A stretch of 10,381 bases of DNA from Dehalococcoidia bacterium (lineage in GTDB: Bacteria; Chloroflexota; Dehalococcoidia; UBA3495): contig PCAH01000129.1 of NCBI GenBank assembly GCA_002730485.1, forward strand, positions 1 through 10,381. Reading direction: 5' to 3'. The position numbers and the translations under genes were made by a program. Shown in pieces: positions 1 through 6,673 of the stretch. The notes under the pieces were generated by a model, which made no database searches, was not told where the DNA came from, and saw only the letters and a list, made by a program, of their open reading frames with translations. Each line of letters starts with the position of its first letter. Within the stretch, counting starts at the first letter, position 1.

Positions 1-236
1 CCGAAGAGATCAAGAAAGCATTTGAGGGATACATCGCCTACTACGGGACCTACGAGGTGGACGAGGCCAACAGCCAGGTAACCCACCACGTGGAGAACGG
101 GTTGTTCCCCAACTGGATCGGCGATATCCAGACCAGAAATTACGAGTTTGAAGGCGAGAACCTACGCCTGAACACCCAGCCCATAAAAGGGGCTAAGGCA
201 GACCTCACCGTGACCCTGCTATGGGAACGGGCTTAA
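1..236 (+). CDS. Lipocalin-like domain protein, C-terminal part (5' end outside window)
   Basis: An open frame enters at the left edge (first full codon at 3) and ends at TAA 234-236, giving 77 visible residues. The segment contains GYIAYYGTYEVDE, then THHVENGLFPNW and a YEFEGENLRLNT stretch, and ends in a beta-rich LTVTLLWERA. This alternating pattern is what I recall from the lipocalin-like domain family of small beta-barrel proteins (the PF13924 type). Members are mostly uncharacterised and presumably bind small hydrophobic ligands; no catalytic residues are known. It ends 31 nt before the dehydrogenase, with no terminator between, so the two are probably co-transcribed and may act on the same hydrophobic substrate (inference). 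The family call rests on recalled motif resemblance, and the N-terminal half cannot be seen. Confidence 0.7.
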   Translation, partial: EEIKKAFEGYIAYYGTYEVDEANSQVTHHVENGLFPNWIGDIQTRNYEFEGENLRLNTQPIKGAKADLTVTLLWERA

Positions 237-255
237 TAACGACAAGTAACCAGAT

Positions 256-261
256 GGAGAG
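256..261 (+). promoter_or_regulatory. Ribosome binding site of the SDR gene
   Basis: GGAGAG lies 6 nt before the ATG at 268. It fixes this start over the second in-frame ATG three codons downstream. Confidence 0.7.
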
Positions 262-267
262 AATCTG

Positions 268-1191
268 ATGGCGGAAATGCTAAAAGACAAAGTGGCAATC
301 GTAACCGGCTCCGGTCGCGGCATCGGCCGTGGCGTTGCCAAACTGATGGCCGCACAAGGGGCCAAGGTTGTGGTGGTCGACCCGGGCGTCAACGTGGACG
401 GCACCGGTGCCGACTCGTCCTTCGCCCAGGACGTGGTGGATGAGATCAAGGCTGAAGGCGGCGAGGCCGTTGCCTGTCTTGAATCCGTTGCGACCATGTC
501 CGGCGGTGAGAAGATCATCCAAACTGCCCTGGACAACTACGGAAAACTAGACATCGTGGTCACGGTGGCCGGAATCCTCCGGGACCGGATGATCTTCAAC
601 ATGTCAGAGCAAGAATGGGACGACGTGATTGCTGTCCACCTCAAGGGAACGTTCTCCATCGTGAAGAACGCCAGCGTGCTCTTCCGTCAGCAGAAATCAG
701 GCCGGATTATCACCTTCAGCTCCACCACGGGATTGTACGGGAACTCCGGTCAGGCCAACTACGGCGCAGCCAAGGACGGCATCGCCGGGTTCACTAGAGT
801 GGTCGCCCGGGACCTGGGCCGCTACGGTGTGACCGCCAACGCCATCTCCCCCAGCGCCGCCACTCGCATGATCGGCAGCATCCCCGACGACGCCAGAGCG
901 CTGCGCGCCGCCCGGGGCATCAGCACCGGCGCCGCACTGACCCTACGGGGCGGAGCCGACGATATAGCGCCCATGGTTGCCTGGTTGGCATCCGACGAGG
1001 CTGCCCACGTAAATGGCCACGTGTTCCACGTTACAGAGGGCCTGGTGACATTGCTCAACGAGCCCGAGCCCGTCAAGACCATACAAAAAGATGGCAAATG
1101 GACCGTGGAGGAGCTGGTCCGCGTCTTCCCGGTGACCATTGGCATCGAGCTGGTCAACCCGGCTCCAAGCCAGGTTCCCCAGGAATCTTGA
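268..1191 (+). CDS. Short-chain dehydrogenase/reductase, MFE-2-like (3-hydroxyacyl-CoA dehydrogenase type)
   Basis: This 307-residue Rossmann-fold NAD(P)-dependent oxidoreductase has the cofactor motif TGSGRGIG at 13-20 and catalytic Ser151/152, Tyr165 and Lys169 (the YxxxK motif). The stretches AGILRDR (101-107), VHLKGTF (123-129), YGNSGQANYGAAK (157-169) and the insertion after the second strand (about 40-62) follow the dehydrogenase part of peroxisomal multifunctional enzyme type 2 (HSD17B4), which oxidises (3R)-hydroxyacyl-CoA. A similar role on acyl-CoA-like or alicyclic substrates is likely but unproven. His124 occupies the usual catalytic Asn position, as in MFE-2. The common NNAG motif reads TVAG at 99-102, which is unusual. 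The C-terminal tail after about residue 265 is longer than in minimal SDRs. The ATG is supported by GGAGAG at 256-261. A terminator follows directly. Confidence 0.9.
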   Translation: MAEMLKDKVAIVTGSGRGIGRGVAKLMAAQGAKVVVVDPGVNVDGTGADSSFAQDVVDEIKAEGGEAVACLESVATMSGGEKIIQTALDNYGKLDIVVTVAGILRDRMIFNMSEQEWDDVIAVHLKGTFSIVKNASVLFRQQKSGRIITFSSTTGLYGNSGQANYGAAKDGIAGFTRVVARDLGRYGVTANAISPSAATRMIGSIPDDARALRAARGISTGAALTLRGGADDIAPMVAWLASDEAAHVNGHVFHVTEGLVTLLNEPEPVKTIQKDGKWTVEELVRVFPVTIGIELVNPAPSQVPQES

Positions 1192-1220
1192 CCTTCAGTC
1201 CAAATAAGATCTAGGTCTTT

Positions 1221-1250
1221 ACTGAGGCCCCAGAAATGGGGCCTCAGTTT
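1221..1250 (+). terminator. Intrinsic terminator after the SDR gene
   Basis: ACTGAGGCCCC (1221-1231) and GGGGCCTCAGT (1238-1248) form a perfect 11-bp stem around a 6-nt loop (AGAAAT), followed by TTTATT. It sits 30 nt past the SDR stop, so it closes the lipocalin-SDR transcript and separates it from the LLM gene. TCTTT on the left flank gives AAAGA on the other strand, so it is unlikely to work in reverse. Confidence 0.88.
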
Positions 1251-1309
1251 ATTAACACGCAGAGGTTTAACCGACGATTCATAATTTTTCCGCGTCTTAC
1301 GCAGGCCAC

Positions 1310-2424
1310 TTGGTAGACGAGAACGTTGGCCTGCCAGGCACTCCTGCCAACGAACGGTGGTACACCAACGAGCAGCTGATTGGGACCTTCGACTGGGCTT
1401 TGGATATCTCCAAACATGCAGAGAAGCTGGGCTTTCAGGAATTCTGGATGGCAGAACACCACTTCCAACCAGAGGGCTATGAAGCCATTCCCAACCTGTT
1501 GATGCTGGGACTCTATCTGTCCACCCAGACTGAGACGCTGAAGTTTGGCTGCGGGTTTAACATCGTCCCCATGTGGCACCCTCTGAGACTGGCGGAAGAC
1601 TTTGCCATGGCCGATGTCTTGAGCAAGGGCCGGATCATCTTTGGCGTAGGCCGCGGGTATCACACCCGGGAGGTGGAGACCTTCGGCGCTCCCATGCTGG
1701 ACTCCAACGCCAACCGTGAGCTGTTTGAGGAGCAACTTGAGGTAATCACCAAGGCCTTCAGCCAAGAAAAATTCTCCCACCAGGGAAAACACTACACCCT
1801 GCCCCCAGAAGTTCCGTATCGTGGGTATGACCTCAAAGAACTGACCCTGGTGCCGCGACCCATCTCCCAGCCGGTGGAGATCTGGCAGCCGCTGGTGAGC
1901 GCCAACCCCAGGGGCATAGACTTCCTAGCAAAGATGGGCATCAAACCTCTGATCGCCAACAACCCACCCGCAGCGCTGGAAGAAAAGCTGCAAATGCTGC
2001 AGTCAGCCCGAGCCAAGTACGGCCGCGAGACTGACCTGGGCGAGGACATGGCCCTGGGTTTCCGCATCTTCATCGCCGAGACCAAGGAGAAAGCGATTCA
2101 GAAGGCCCGCCCCTACTTCGAGGAAGCCATGAAGTTTGCCGGCCCGTTGGGGGTCATGCCACTAACTCCGGAACAGAACGCGTCGGTGGTCAACAAGGGT
2201 CAGACACCGGGAGTTGCTCTGCCCACGTTGGATGAGGCGATTGAGGCTGGCCCTGGCTCTGCGGAACCTCGGCTGACGTCGTAGAGCACTTCAAGGGCAT
2301 AGAAGAGAAATACCCAGGCGTGGAACGCGTCAATATTGCGGCTGTGATGGGTATGCCCTTGGAGGTATACAAAGACCAGCTGAGCATAATCTCAGAAGAG
2401 GTCATGCCCGCGTTTAAAAGATAG
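1310..2424 (+). pseudogene. Luciferase-like (LLM class) flavin-dependent oxidoreductase, frameshifted
   Basis: This is a TIM-barrel monooxygenase of the bacterial luciferase family, using FMNH2 or F420 to oxidise organic substrates. Family signatures counted from TTG 1310 are GFQEFWMAEHHF (41-52), MWHPLRLAED (88-97) and GVGRGYHTREVETFG (112-126). The frame stops at TAG 2282-2284 after 324 residues, but the C-terminal sequence continues in the next frame from TGG 2254 to TAG 2422-2424: WLCGTSADVVEHF, then KYPGVERVN and PLEVYKDQ. Adding one base in the CCC run 2251-2253 restores a 371-residue protein of normal family length. The N-terminus is also doubtful: homology-like sequence (NFSASYAGHLVDENVG) extends upstream of TTG 1310 to an in-frame stop at 1268, with ATT 1277 the only other start-like codon. 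It is either a recent pseudogene or a gene carrying sequencing errors. The dGTPase gene is convergent, 12 nt away. Confidence 0.85.
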
Positions 2425-2436
2425 TTGAAAAGTAGG

Positions 2437-3537
2437 CTAACTCTCCAGTGGGACGTTGTGGAACGCACCCTGGGTGATGCCCGATTGGAGCTTCTCTGCC
2501 TGGCGAATGGCGTAGTGGTCGGTCATGCCGGCCACATAGTCCACGGCGGCACGCTTCGGGTCGGTTCCGGGGCTGAAGTAGGGCGGCGGTATCTCTTCTG
2601 CGTTATCGACGAAGTAGTGGTACAGCAGCTTCACAACGTCTCGACCGACCTCTGATTGCCTGGTGGTTCCCAGCGGAAGGTAGATGTTCTGGAACATGTA
2701 ATCCCGCAGTTCCATCATGGCTTCGCGGGCTTCCGGGTCCATTTCGATCAGGGGTTTGCCTTCAACTTCGCTGTCGGACAACCCCGAGGCAGGCCAGGAC
2801 TCCTGGACGATTCCGGTGATCAGCGCGTCCAGTCTCTGGGAATGGGTCGTGCCCAACACCCGGTTCGCGCGTTCCGGCAGGTCGTCAACGCGTAGCATTC
2901 CGGCGCGGATGGCGTCGGCGATGTCGTGGTTCAAGTAGGCCACTGAGTCGGCCAATCGGAGTACCTGGGCTTCCAGGGTCAGGGATTCGTCCAACTTGAT
3001 GTCAAGAAAATCTCCCCGGGGTTTGGAGTGGGAGATTATGCCCTGGCGGACCTCGTGGGTCAGGTTTAACCCCTCCCCCTCCCTCGTCAGATGCTCAACG
3101 ATGCGGAGGCTTTGGGCGCTGTGGGTGAATCCCTCGGAATAGACCTGGTCCAGGGTCTCCTCGCCTAGATGCCCAAAGGGTGTGTGGCCAAGGTCGTGGC
3201 CGTAAGACATGGCTTCAACCAGGTCTTCGTTCAGGTTCAGGGCCCTGGCGATGGTACGACCAACCTGGGCCACCTCCAGGGTGTGGGTCAGTCGGGTTAC
3301 GTAGTGGTCACCGGACGGCGCCATAAAGACCTGGGTCTTGTGCTTTAAACGGCGAAAAGCGTTGGTGTGGATGATCCGGTCGCGGTCGCGCTGGTACTCG
3401 GTACGCAGGGGCGAGGGTGTTTCGTCTCGCTCTCGACCCAGAGACTGGCTGGAACGGCTGGCGTACGGGGAAAGACTCTCCTCCCGGGCTTCCAGCCGTT
3501 GCCGCACCTGCAGTTTTTCCACAGGATCCGTCCCCAT
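2437..3537 (-). CDS. dgt: Deoxyguanosinetriphosphate triphosphohydrolase-like protein (HD domain)
   Basis: This 366-residue cytosolic HD-domain hydrolase belongs to the dGTPase family, which cleaves dNTPs to deoxynucleosides and triphosphate. The family N-terminal box SPYASRSSQSLGRERDE lies at 23-39, followed by RTEYQRDRDRIIHTNAFRRL (45-64). The HD metal ligands are His85 (TRLTHTLEVAQ), His114-Asp115 (GHDLGHTPFGH) and Asp197 (LADSVAYLNHD). Length and architecture match the standalone dGTPase-like class; actual dNTP preference cannot be read from sequence. The ATG is preceded by GAGGG at 3546-3550, 8 nt away. It is the last gene of the cmk-plsC-small ORF cluster, 34 nt after its neighbour, and a nucleotide role suits a transcript led by cytidylate kinase. 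Confidence 0.93.
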   Translation of the reverse strand: MGTDPVEKLQVRQRLEAREESLSPYASRSSQSLGRERDETPSPLRTEYQRDRDRIIHTNAFRRLKHKTQVFMAPSGDHYVTRLTHTLEVAQVGRTIARALNLNEDLVEAMSYGHDLGHTPFGHLGEETLDQVYSEGFTHSAQSLRIVEHLTREGEGLNLTHEVRQGIISHSKPRGDFLDIKLDESLTLEAQVLRLADSVAYLNHDIADAIRAGMLRVDDLPERANRVLGTTHSQRLDALITGIVQESWPASGLSDSEVEGKPLIEMDPEAREAMMELRDYMFQNIYLPLGTTRQSEVGRDVVKLLYHYFVDNAEEIPPPYFSPGTDPKRAAVDYVAGMTDHYAIRQAEKLQSGITQGAFHNVPLES

Positions 3538-3571
3538 CTAGGCTTCCCTCTGCGACTCGATATTCAAGATA

Positions 3572-3790
3572 TCAGTCTTTGAGAGGAATGGTGCCCCAGG
3601 TGATTGCTCCGGAGTTCGTGGAAAGGCCCTTTTCCTGGGCCATCTCGCGGATATTCAGCAGGGTTGCGTTGACCTCGTTGGTCAACATCACCCAGTCTGG
3701 CTCTTCCGGTATCCAATACGGCGAATTGATGCGCACCACCTGATTGTCTTTGGCGTTCAAGTAGATGCCGAATTTTGATGCTTGCTGCAT
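3572..3790 (-). CDS. Conserved-looking small protein of unknown function (72 aa)
   Basis: I do not recognise this protein. It has 72 residues starting MQQASKFGIYL, with a central INSPYWIPEEPDWVMLTNEV segment (21-40), an amphipathic helix-like NATLLNIREMAQEKG (41-55), and an end of GAITWGTIPLKD. There is no signal peptide, membrane segment or cysteine. Three tryptophans and the balanced hydrophobic pattern look like a folded cytosolic protein rather than chance translation. The start at 3790 is chosen because GGAGAG lies 4 nt upstream. A longer in-frame start at 3913 would add 41 residues and overlap plsC by 53 nt, with a basic, unstructured-looking extension, and is less likely. It lies between plsC (70-nt gap) and dgt (34-nt gap) in the same orientation, so it is probably co-transcribed. 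Confidence 0.75.
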   Translation of the reverse strand: MQQASKFGIYLNAKDNQVVRINSPYWIPEEPDWVMLTNEVNATLLNIREMAQEKGLSTNSGAITWGTIPLKD

Positions 3791-3860
3791 GAGTCTCTCC
3801 AGATATCTTTTGGGCCTAATTCGGCCCGGGCTCGGTAGGTTTATCTCGTGGTTTATCGAA

Positions 3861-4544
3861 TCAGATTGTCTGTTCAGTTGCCTTACTTGCCTGATTACTG
3901 CCGTAAGCTCCACGGAGGTCCGGCGGCAGTTGCTCTGCGATACGCCCCATAACCATGTCCAACATGCTGTTCTTCACCGCACGGCTGGGGTTGCCCTCAA
4001 TCACCGGCAGGGTGAACGGTTGGCCGATGCTGGCTTTCATCCGTTTGAGCGGGAATGGTATCCGCCACAACGGGAACGTGTTGGTCCCGGTGATCCCTAC
4101 CGGCAGGATGGGAGCCTGGGATTTCAATGCCAGGTACACCACTCCTAGCATACCCTTTTGTAGGGTGCCGTCGGGACTTCGGGCGCCTTCAGGGAAGATT
4201 ACCACGGACCTGTCGCGCTCAAGATTTTGCATCAGGACACGCACGGCGTCAATCCCAGCCGCCGATCTGTCGAAGGGGGACACGTTGAAAGCCTGCATCA
4301 GGAAGCGGGAGATAGGGTTGTTGAATAGTTCCTTTTTGCCGACGAAGAACAGGGGCCTGGGGATGGCCGCCACTAGCAGCGGGGGGTCGTTCAATGACAG
4401 ATGGTTGGAAACTATGATCAAAGGCCCGAATGGGGGCACGCATTCAGCGCCGACAACATCCATACGACCAAAAGCTCGAAAGCAGAATCGCGCTAAAAAG
4501 TGCCCGAAGCGGTAGAGAAGATTAGCTTCCCTGAAGGGGCTCAC
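3861..4544 (-). CDS. plsC: 1-acyl-sn-glycerol-3-phosphate acyltransferase (PlsC type)
   Basis: This 227-residue enzyme acylates lysophosphatidic acid at sn-2 to give phosphatidic acid, at the inner face of the membrane. All four acyltransferase blocks are present: catalytic NHxxxxD at Asn47-His48...Asp53 (NHLSLNDPP), the second block around KKELFNNPISRFLM (70-83), FPEGARS (117-123) for phosphate binding, and ILPVGITG (146-153). The N-terminal 20-25 residues are hydrophobic and probably associate with the membrane. The start is GTG at 4544, whose GTGA overlaps the cmk TGA stop by 4 nt, implying translational coupling. The cmk-plsC order recurs in many bacteria. The basic C-terminal tail after about residue 205 is unremarkable. 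Confidence 0.93.
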   Translation of the reverse strand: MSPFREANLLYRFGHFLARFCFRAFGRMDVVGAECVPPFGPLIIVSNHLSLNDPPLLVAAIPRPLFFVGKKELFNNPISRFLMQAFNVSPFDRSAAGIDAVRVLMQNLERDRSVVIFPEGARSPDGTLQKGMLGVVYLALKSQAPILPVGITGTNTFPLWRIPFPLKRMKASIGQPFTLPVIEGNPSRAVKNSMLDMVMGRIAEQLPPDLRGAYGSNQASKATEQTI

Positions 4545-5209
4545 AAGGTTTTTGTCCGGTCAACGATCTGTTGTACCAACTGCTTGATGCTGAGACCGTC
4601 GGTGTCCAGTTGCCAGGCGTCTTCCGCGGGCTTCAGGGGTGAGTTGGCCCGCCCGCTGTCGATCTCGTCTCTTTTCAGGGTTTGGCTCAACACCGTCATC
4701 AGTTCTACAATCTCGCCGCGGTCCTGCATCTCCTGCCAGCGTCTCTTGGCCCGGGTTTCTGGCGAGGCTGTGAGATATATCTTAAGGTCGGCATCCGGCA
4801 GCACAACGGTGCCGATGTCACGGCCAATCATGACGATCTTGTTTTGGGCGGCGATATTTCTCTGTTGGGCTACAAGCTCTGTCCGTACCGGCCTGGCTTT
4901 TGAGACCACGGAAACGTTCTGGTCCACGGCGGGTTCTCGTAATTCCAATCCCAGGGTGTTTCCGGCGACTAACACCTGATTGCCGCTGTCACCGACCAGC
5001 TCAATTGGGTTGTTGTGGGCTAGTTCGCCGAGCGAAGTTTCATCCTCCACCGAGATGCCCTGATTCAGGGCCAGCCAGGTGACGGCTCGGTACATGATTC
5101 CGGTGTCGAGATAGGCAAACCCCAAGGTCTGGGCCAATTCCCGACCCACCACGGTCTTCCCTGCGGCGACCGGGCCGTCTATCGCGATTACGTTGACTCC
5201 GTGGGCCAA
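4541..5209 (-). CDS. cmk: Cytidylate kinase
   Basis: This 222-residue P-loop kinase transfers phosphate from ATP to CMP and dCMP in pyrimidine nucleotide recycling. The P-loop is DGPVAAGKT at 11-19. DTGIMYRAVT (36-45) is the CMP-kinase fingerprint, GRDIGTVVLPDADLKIYL (129-146) covers the central nucleotide-binding region, and RDEIDSGRANSPL (180-192) carries the lid and substrate-binding Arg and Asp residues. Length is typical. The start is TTG at 5209, favoured by GAGG 7 nt upstream (5217-5220); no ATG precedes the P-loop in frame. It is first in the operon, divergent from the PAP2 gene across a 180-nt spacer that holds its promoter candidate, and its TGA overlaps the plsC GTG. Confidence 0.95.
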   Translation of the reverse strand: MAHGVNVIAIDGPVAAGKTVVGRELAQTLGFAYLDTGIMYRAVTWLALNQGISVEDETSLGELAHNNPIELVGDSGNQVLVAGNTLGLELREPAVDQNVSVVSKARPVRTELVAQQRNIAAQNKIVMIGRDIGTVVLPDADLKIYLTASPETRAKRRWQEMQDRGEIVELMTVLSQTLKRDEIDSGRANSPLKPAEDAWQLDTDGLSIKQLVQQIVDRTKTL

Positions 5210-5216
5210 TGCTTAC

Positions 5217-5220
5217 CTCG
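5217..5220 (-). promoter_or_regulatory. Ribosome binding site of cmk, supporting a TTG start
   Basis: On the minus strand GAGG is followed by TAAGCA-type spacing and then TTG GCC CAC. Position and spacing decide the TTG start of cmk. Confidence 0.6.
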
Positions 5221-5281
5221 TCTGTTGAATTGAATCTGGTGGGTAAACGGGAGCGTGGGTGACTGGCGTTCACGCATCGGC

Positions 5282-5287
5282 ATTATA
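5282..5287 (-). promoter_or_regulatory. Candidate -10 box of the cmk operon promoter
   Basis: A perfect TATAAT reads on the minus strand in the divergent spacer, about 73 nt before the cmk TTG, which would give a leader of roughly 65 nt. No good -35 stands 16-18 nt upstream (GTAATT and TAATTC are the nearest), so support rests on the -10 match and its position. Confidence 0.5.
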
Positions 5288-5389
5288 CACCGCGTCTTAG
5301 GCTGAATTACCTTGCGGTTATACCCGGTGGGGGGTTAGATTAGAATCAAGGCAGACATCACTGGACGGACAAATCAGTACGGCAAATCT

Positions 5390-6049
5390 ATGTCTATGAT
5401 CGAGACCATCGGCACAACTCGCCCTCTTCGCAATCTGACCGGAAGGACCTACCTACTGGTTGCTGCAATATTGGGCACCTTTGCCCTCTTTGTCCTGGCG
5501 TGGGCCTATCCCACATTCCCAGGTGATGAGAGCGTATTGCTGCGGTTCCAATCCTTCCGTACCGGCTGGTTGGACGAGATCGCAAAGGTATTAGCCGATT
5601 TTGGCGTAGTCTGGGTGTTCTTGCCTGTGATTGGCGTGTTGATGGGGTTCTTGCTTCTGACTAGTCGCTTTGCTGATGCGGCCATGGTCTTTGCCGGCTT
5701 GTTCGTGATCGGCATCGGCAACGGACTTAAAATGGTGGTGGCCAGACCAAGGCCCGACTACCAGATCTTTGATCCCTTCCAATCCAGCCTCAGTTTTCCC
5801 AGCGGCCACTCCCTCTTGGCGGTGATACTTGGAGGGTTGCTGATCTACCTGATCGAGTCCTGGGTTAAGCCGGTGATGTTGCGGCGGGCGATCCAGGCCG
5901 GATTGGTCTTGATTGTGATTGCCATGGGCGCCTCTCGTGTCTACATAGGCGTGCATTGGCCCAGTGATGTTATAGGTTCATACACGTTTGGAATCCTGGC
6001 ACTGGTTGGCCTGGTCGGACTTCGAAACGCGGTGTCTTCTGCACCCTAA
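5390..6049 (+). CDS. PAP2-family membrane phosphatase
   Basis: This 219-residue integral membrane protein of the phosphatidic acid phosphatase type 2 superfamily carries all three signature blocks: KMVVARPRP (Lys114 to Arg121-Pro122), PSGH (137-140, catalytic His140) and SRVYIGVHWPSD (Ser182-Arg183...His189...Asp193). About six hydrophobic segments are visible (roughly 20-40, 72-90, 97-113, 141-157, 169-181, 196-211), the usual topology. It probably dephosphorylates a lipid phosphate such as phosphatidate or undecaprenyl pyrophosphate on the outer face of the membrane; substrate cannot be told from sequence. Two in-frame ATGs lie at 5390 and 5396, neither with a strong Shine-Dalgarno. It is divergent from cmk and 86 nt ahead of the CvpA gene. 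Confidence 0.92.
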   Translation: MSMIETIGTTRPLRNLTGRTYLLVAAILGTFALFVLAWAYPTFPGDESVLLRFQSFRTGWLDEIAKVLADFGVVWVFLPVIGVLMGFLLLTSRFADAAMVFAGLFVIGIGNGLKMVVARPRPDYQIFDPFQSSLSFPSGHSLLAVILGGLLIYLIESWVKPVMLRRAIQAGLVLIVIAMGASRVYIGVHWPSDVIGSYTFGILALVGLVGLRNAVSSAP

Positions 6050-6076
6050 TCCCCTTTGCGTCCCGGAATAGCCTCA

Positions 6077-6101
6077 TGCTAAACTCGGCCTAGCAATTTT
6101 T
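6077..6101 (+). terminator. Weak terminator candidate after the PAP2 gene
   Basis: TGCTA (6077-6081) and TAGCA (6091-6095) form a 5-bp stem around 9 nt, followed by a T run at 6097-6101. The stem is short, so read-through into the CvpA gene is likely. Confidence 0.3.
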
Positions 6102-6107
6102 CCGATC

Positions 6108-6113
6108 TATTAT
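6108..6113 (+). promoter_or_regulatory. Candidate -10 box before the CvpA gene
   Basis: TATTAT matches the -10 consensus at five of six bases, 22 nt before the ATG. No -35 match stands at the proper distance, so this is tentative. Confidence 0.25.
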
Positions 6114-6135
6114 TTGTGTCCATTGATGAGGATTT

Positions 6136-6648
6136 ATGAACTGGGTTGATATCGCAATCTTGGTTGTTTGGGGGATTACCATCCTCTGGGGTTACTCCAC
6201 CGGTCTGATGGGTGTTTTGGTGCCCCTGATCTCCCTGGTGGTCGGTCTGGCACTCTCCAGCCGGATCGGAGAATCTGTTGGTGAGATGTTCTCAAGTGTC
6301 ACTGACAACGAGAACGCCCAAGCCGTGGCTGGGTTCGTTCTGGTCTTTGGAATACTGTTCGTCGCCGGTGGGATCTTGAACTTCATGGCCCGGAGGATTC
6401 TGGGCATCATCCCCCTCTTTGGGTTTGTGAACAGCCTCGCCGGTATGGCTGTGGGGTTGTTGATTGGGTTCATATTGTTATCAGGTGTCCTGACGGCAGT
6501 GCAGAAGTATCCCGTCAAGGACTTGGAAAAGGACATCGATGACTCAAAGTTGGGGACCATACTGGCGGACAACTTTGATGTAGTCATTCGCGGCCTTGGA
6601 TTCATCCCAGGAGATTGGGACCAAGAGCTGGAGAAACTGACTCAATAA
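6136..6648 (+). CDS. CvpA family membrane protein
   Basis: This 170-residue protein has four hydrophobic segments (about 5-21, 26-42, 64-84 and 100-120) and a charged cytosolic tail (127-170). The N-terminal DIAILVVWGITILWGYSTGL matches the CvpA (colicin V production) family opening, in which an Asp starts the first membrane helix and a Gly-rich turn follows. The family is widespread and its molecular role is poorly defined; links to envelope homeostasis have been reported in enterobacteria. Length fits. GAGGA at 6128-6132 lies close to the ATG (3-4 nt). A hairpin begins at the base after its stop codon. Confidence 0.88.
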   Translation: MNWVDIAILVVWGITILWGYSTGLMGVLVPLISLVVGLALSSRIGESVGEMFSSVTDNENAQAVAGFVLVFGILFVAGGILNFMARRILGIIPLFGFVNSLAGMAVGLLIGFILLSGVLTAVQKYPVKDLEKDIDDSKLGTILADNFDVVIRGLGFIPGDWDQELEKLTQ

Positions 6649-6673
6649 CTGCTGGGCTGCCCGGCGGTCTTTA
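6648..6673 (+). terminator. Candidate intrinsic terminator directly after the CvpA gene
   Basis: Bases 6648-6656 pair with 6660-6668 in a 9-bp stem, including two G-U pairs, around the loop CTG, followed by CTTTA. The tail is short, so efficiency may be modest. It begins at the last base of the CvpA stop codon and separates this gene from the HNH leader. Confidence 0.45.

Noticed and set aside
1252..1285. Promoter for the LLM gene (TTAACA at 1252-1257 with CATAAT at 1280-1285)
   Set aside because: Both boxes are good matches, but the spacer is 22 nt, outside the normal range.
2250..2284. Programmed ribosomal frameshift in the LLM gene
   Set aside because: No slippery heptamer, internal Shine-Dalgarno or downstream stem is evident, and this family is not known to use recoding; a deletion in a C run is simpler.
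3791..3913. Longer form of the 72-residue protein starting at 3913
   Set aside because: It would overlap plsC by 53 nt and lacks a good ribosome site, whereas ATG 3790 has GGAGAG just upstream.
3955..4515. Long open frame on the plus strand across plsC
   Set aside because: It lies entirely antisense to a clearly conserved acyltransferase and its translation shows no family features; it is a codon-bias shadow.
5312..5346. Promoter for the PAP2 gene (TTGCGG with TTAGAT, or TAGAAT at 5341)
   Set aside because: TTGCGG and TTAGAT have 17-nt spacing but match at only about half the positions; TAGAAT lacks a -35. Too weak to list.
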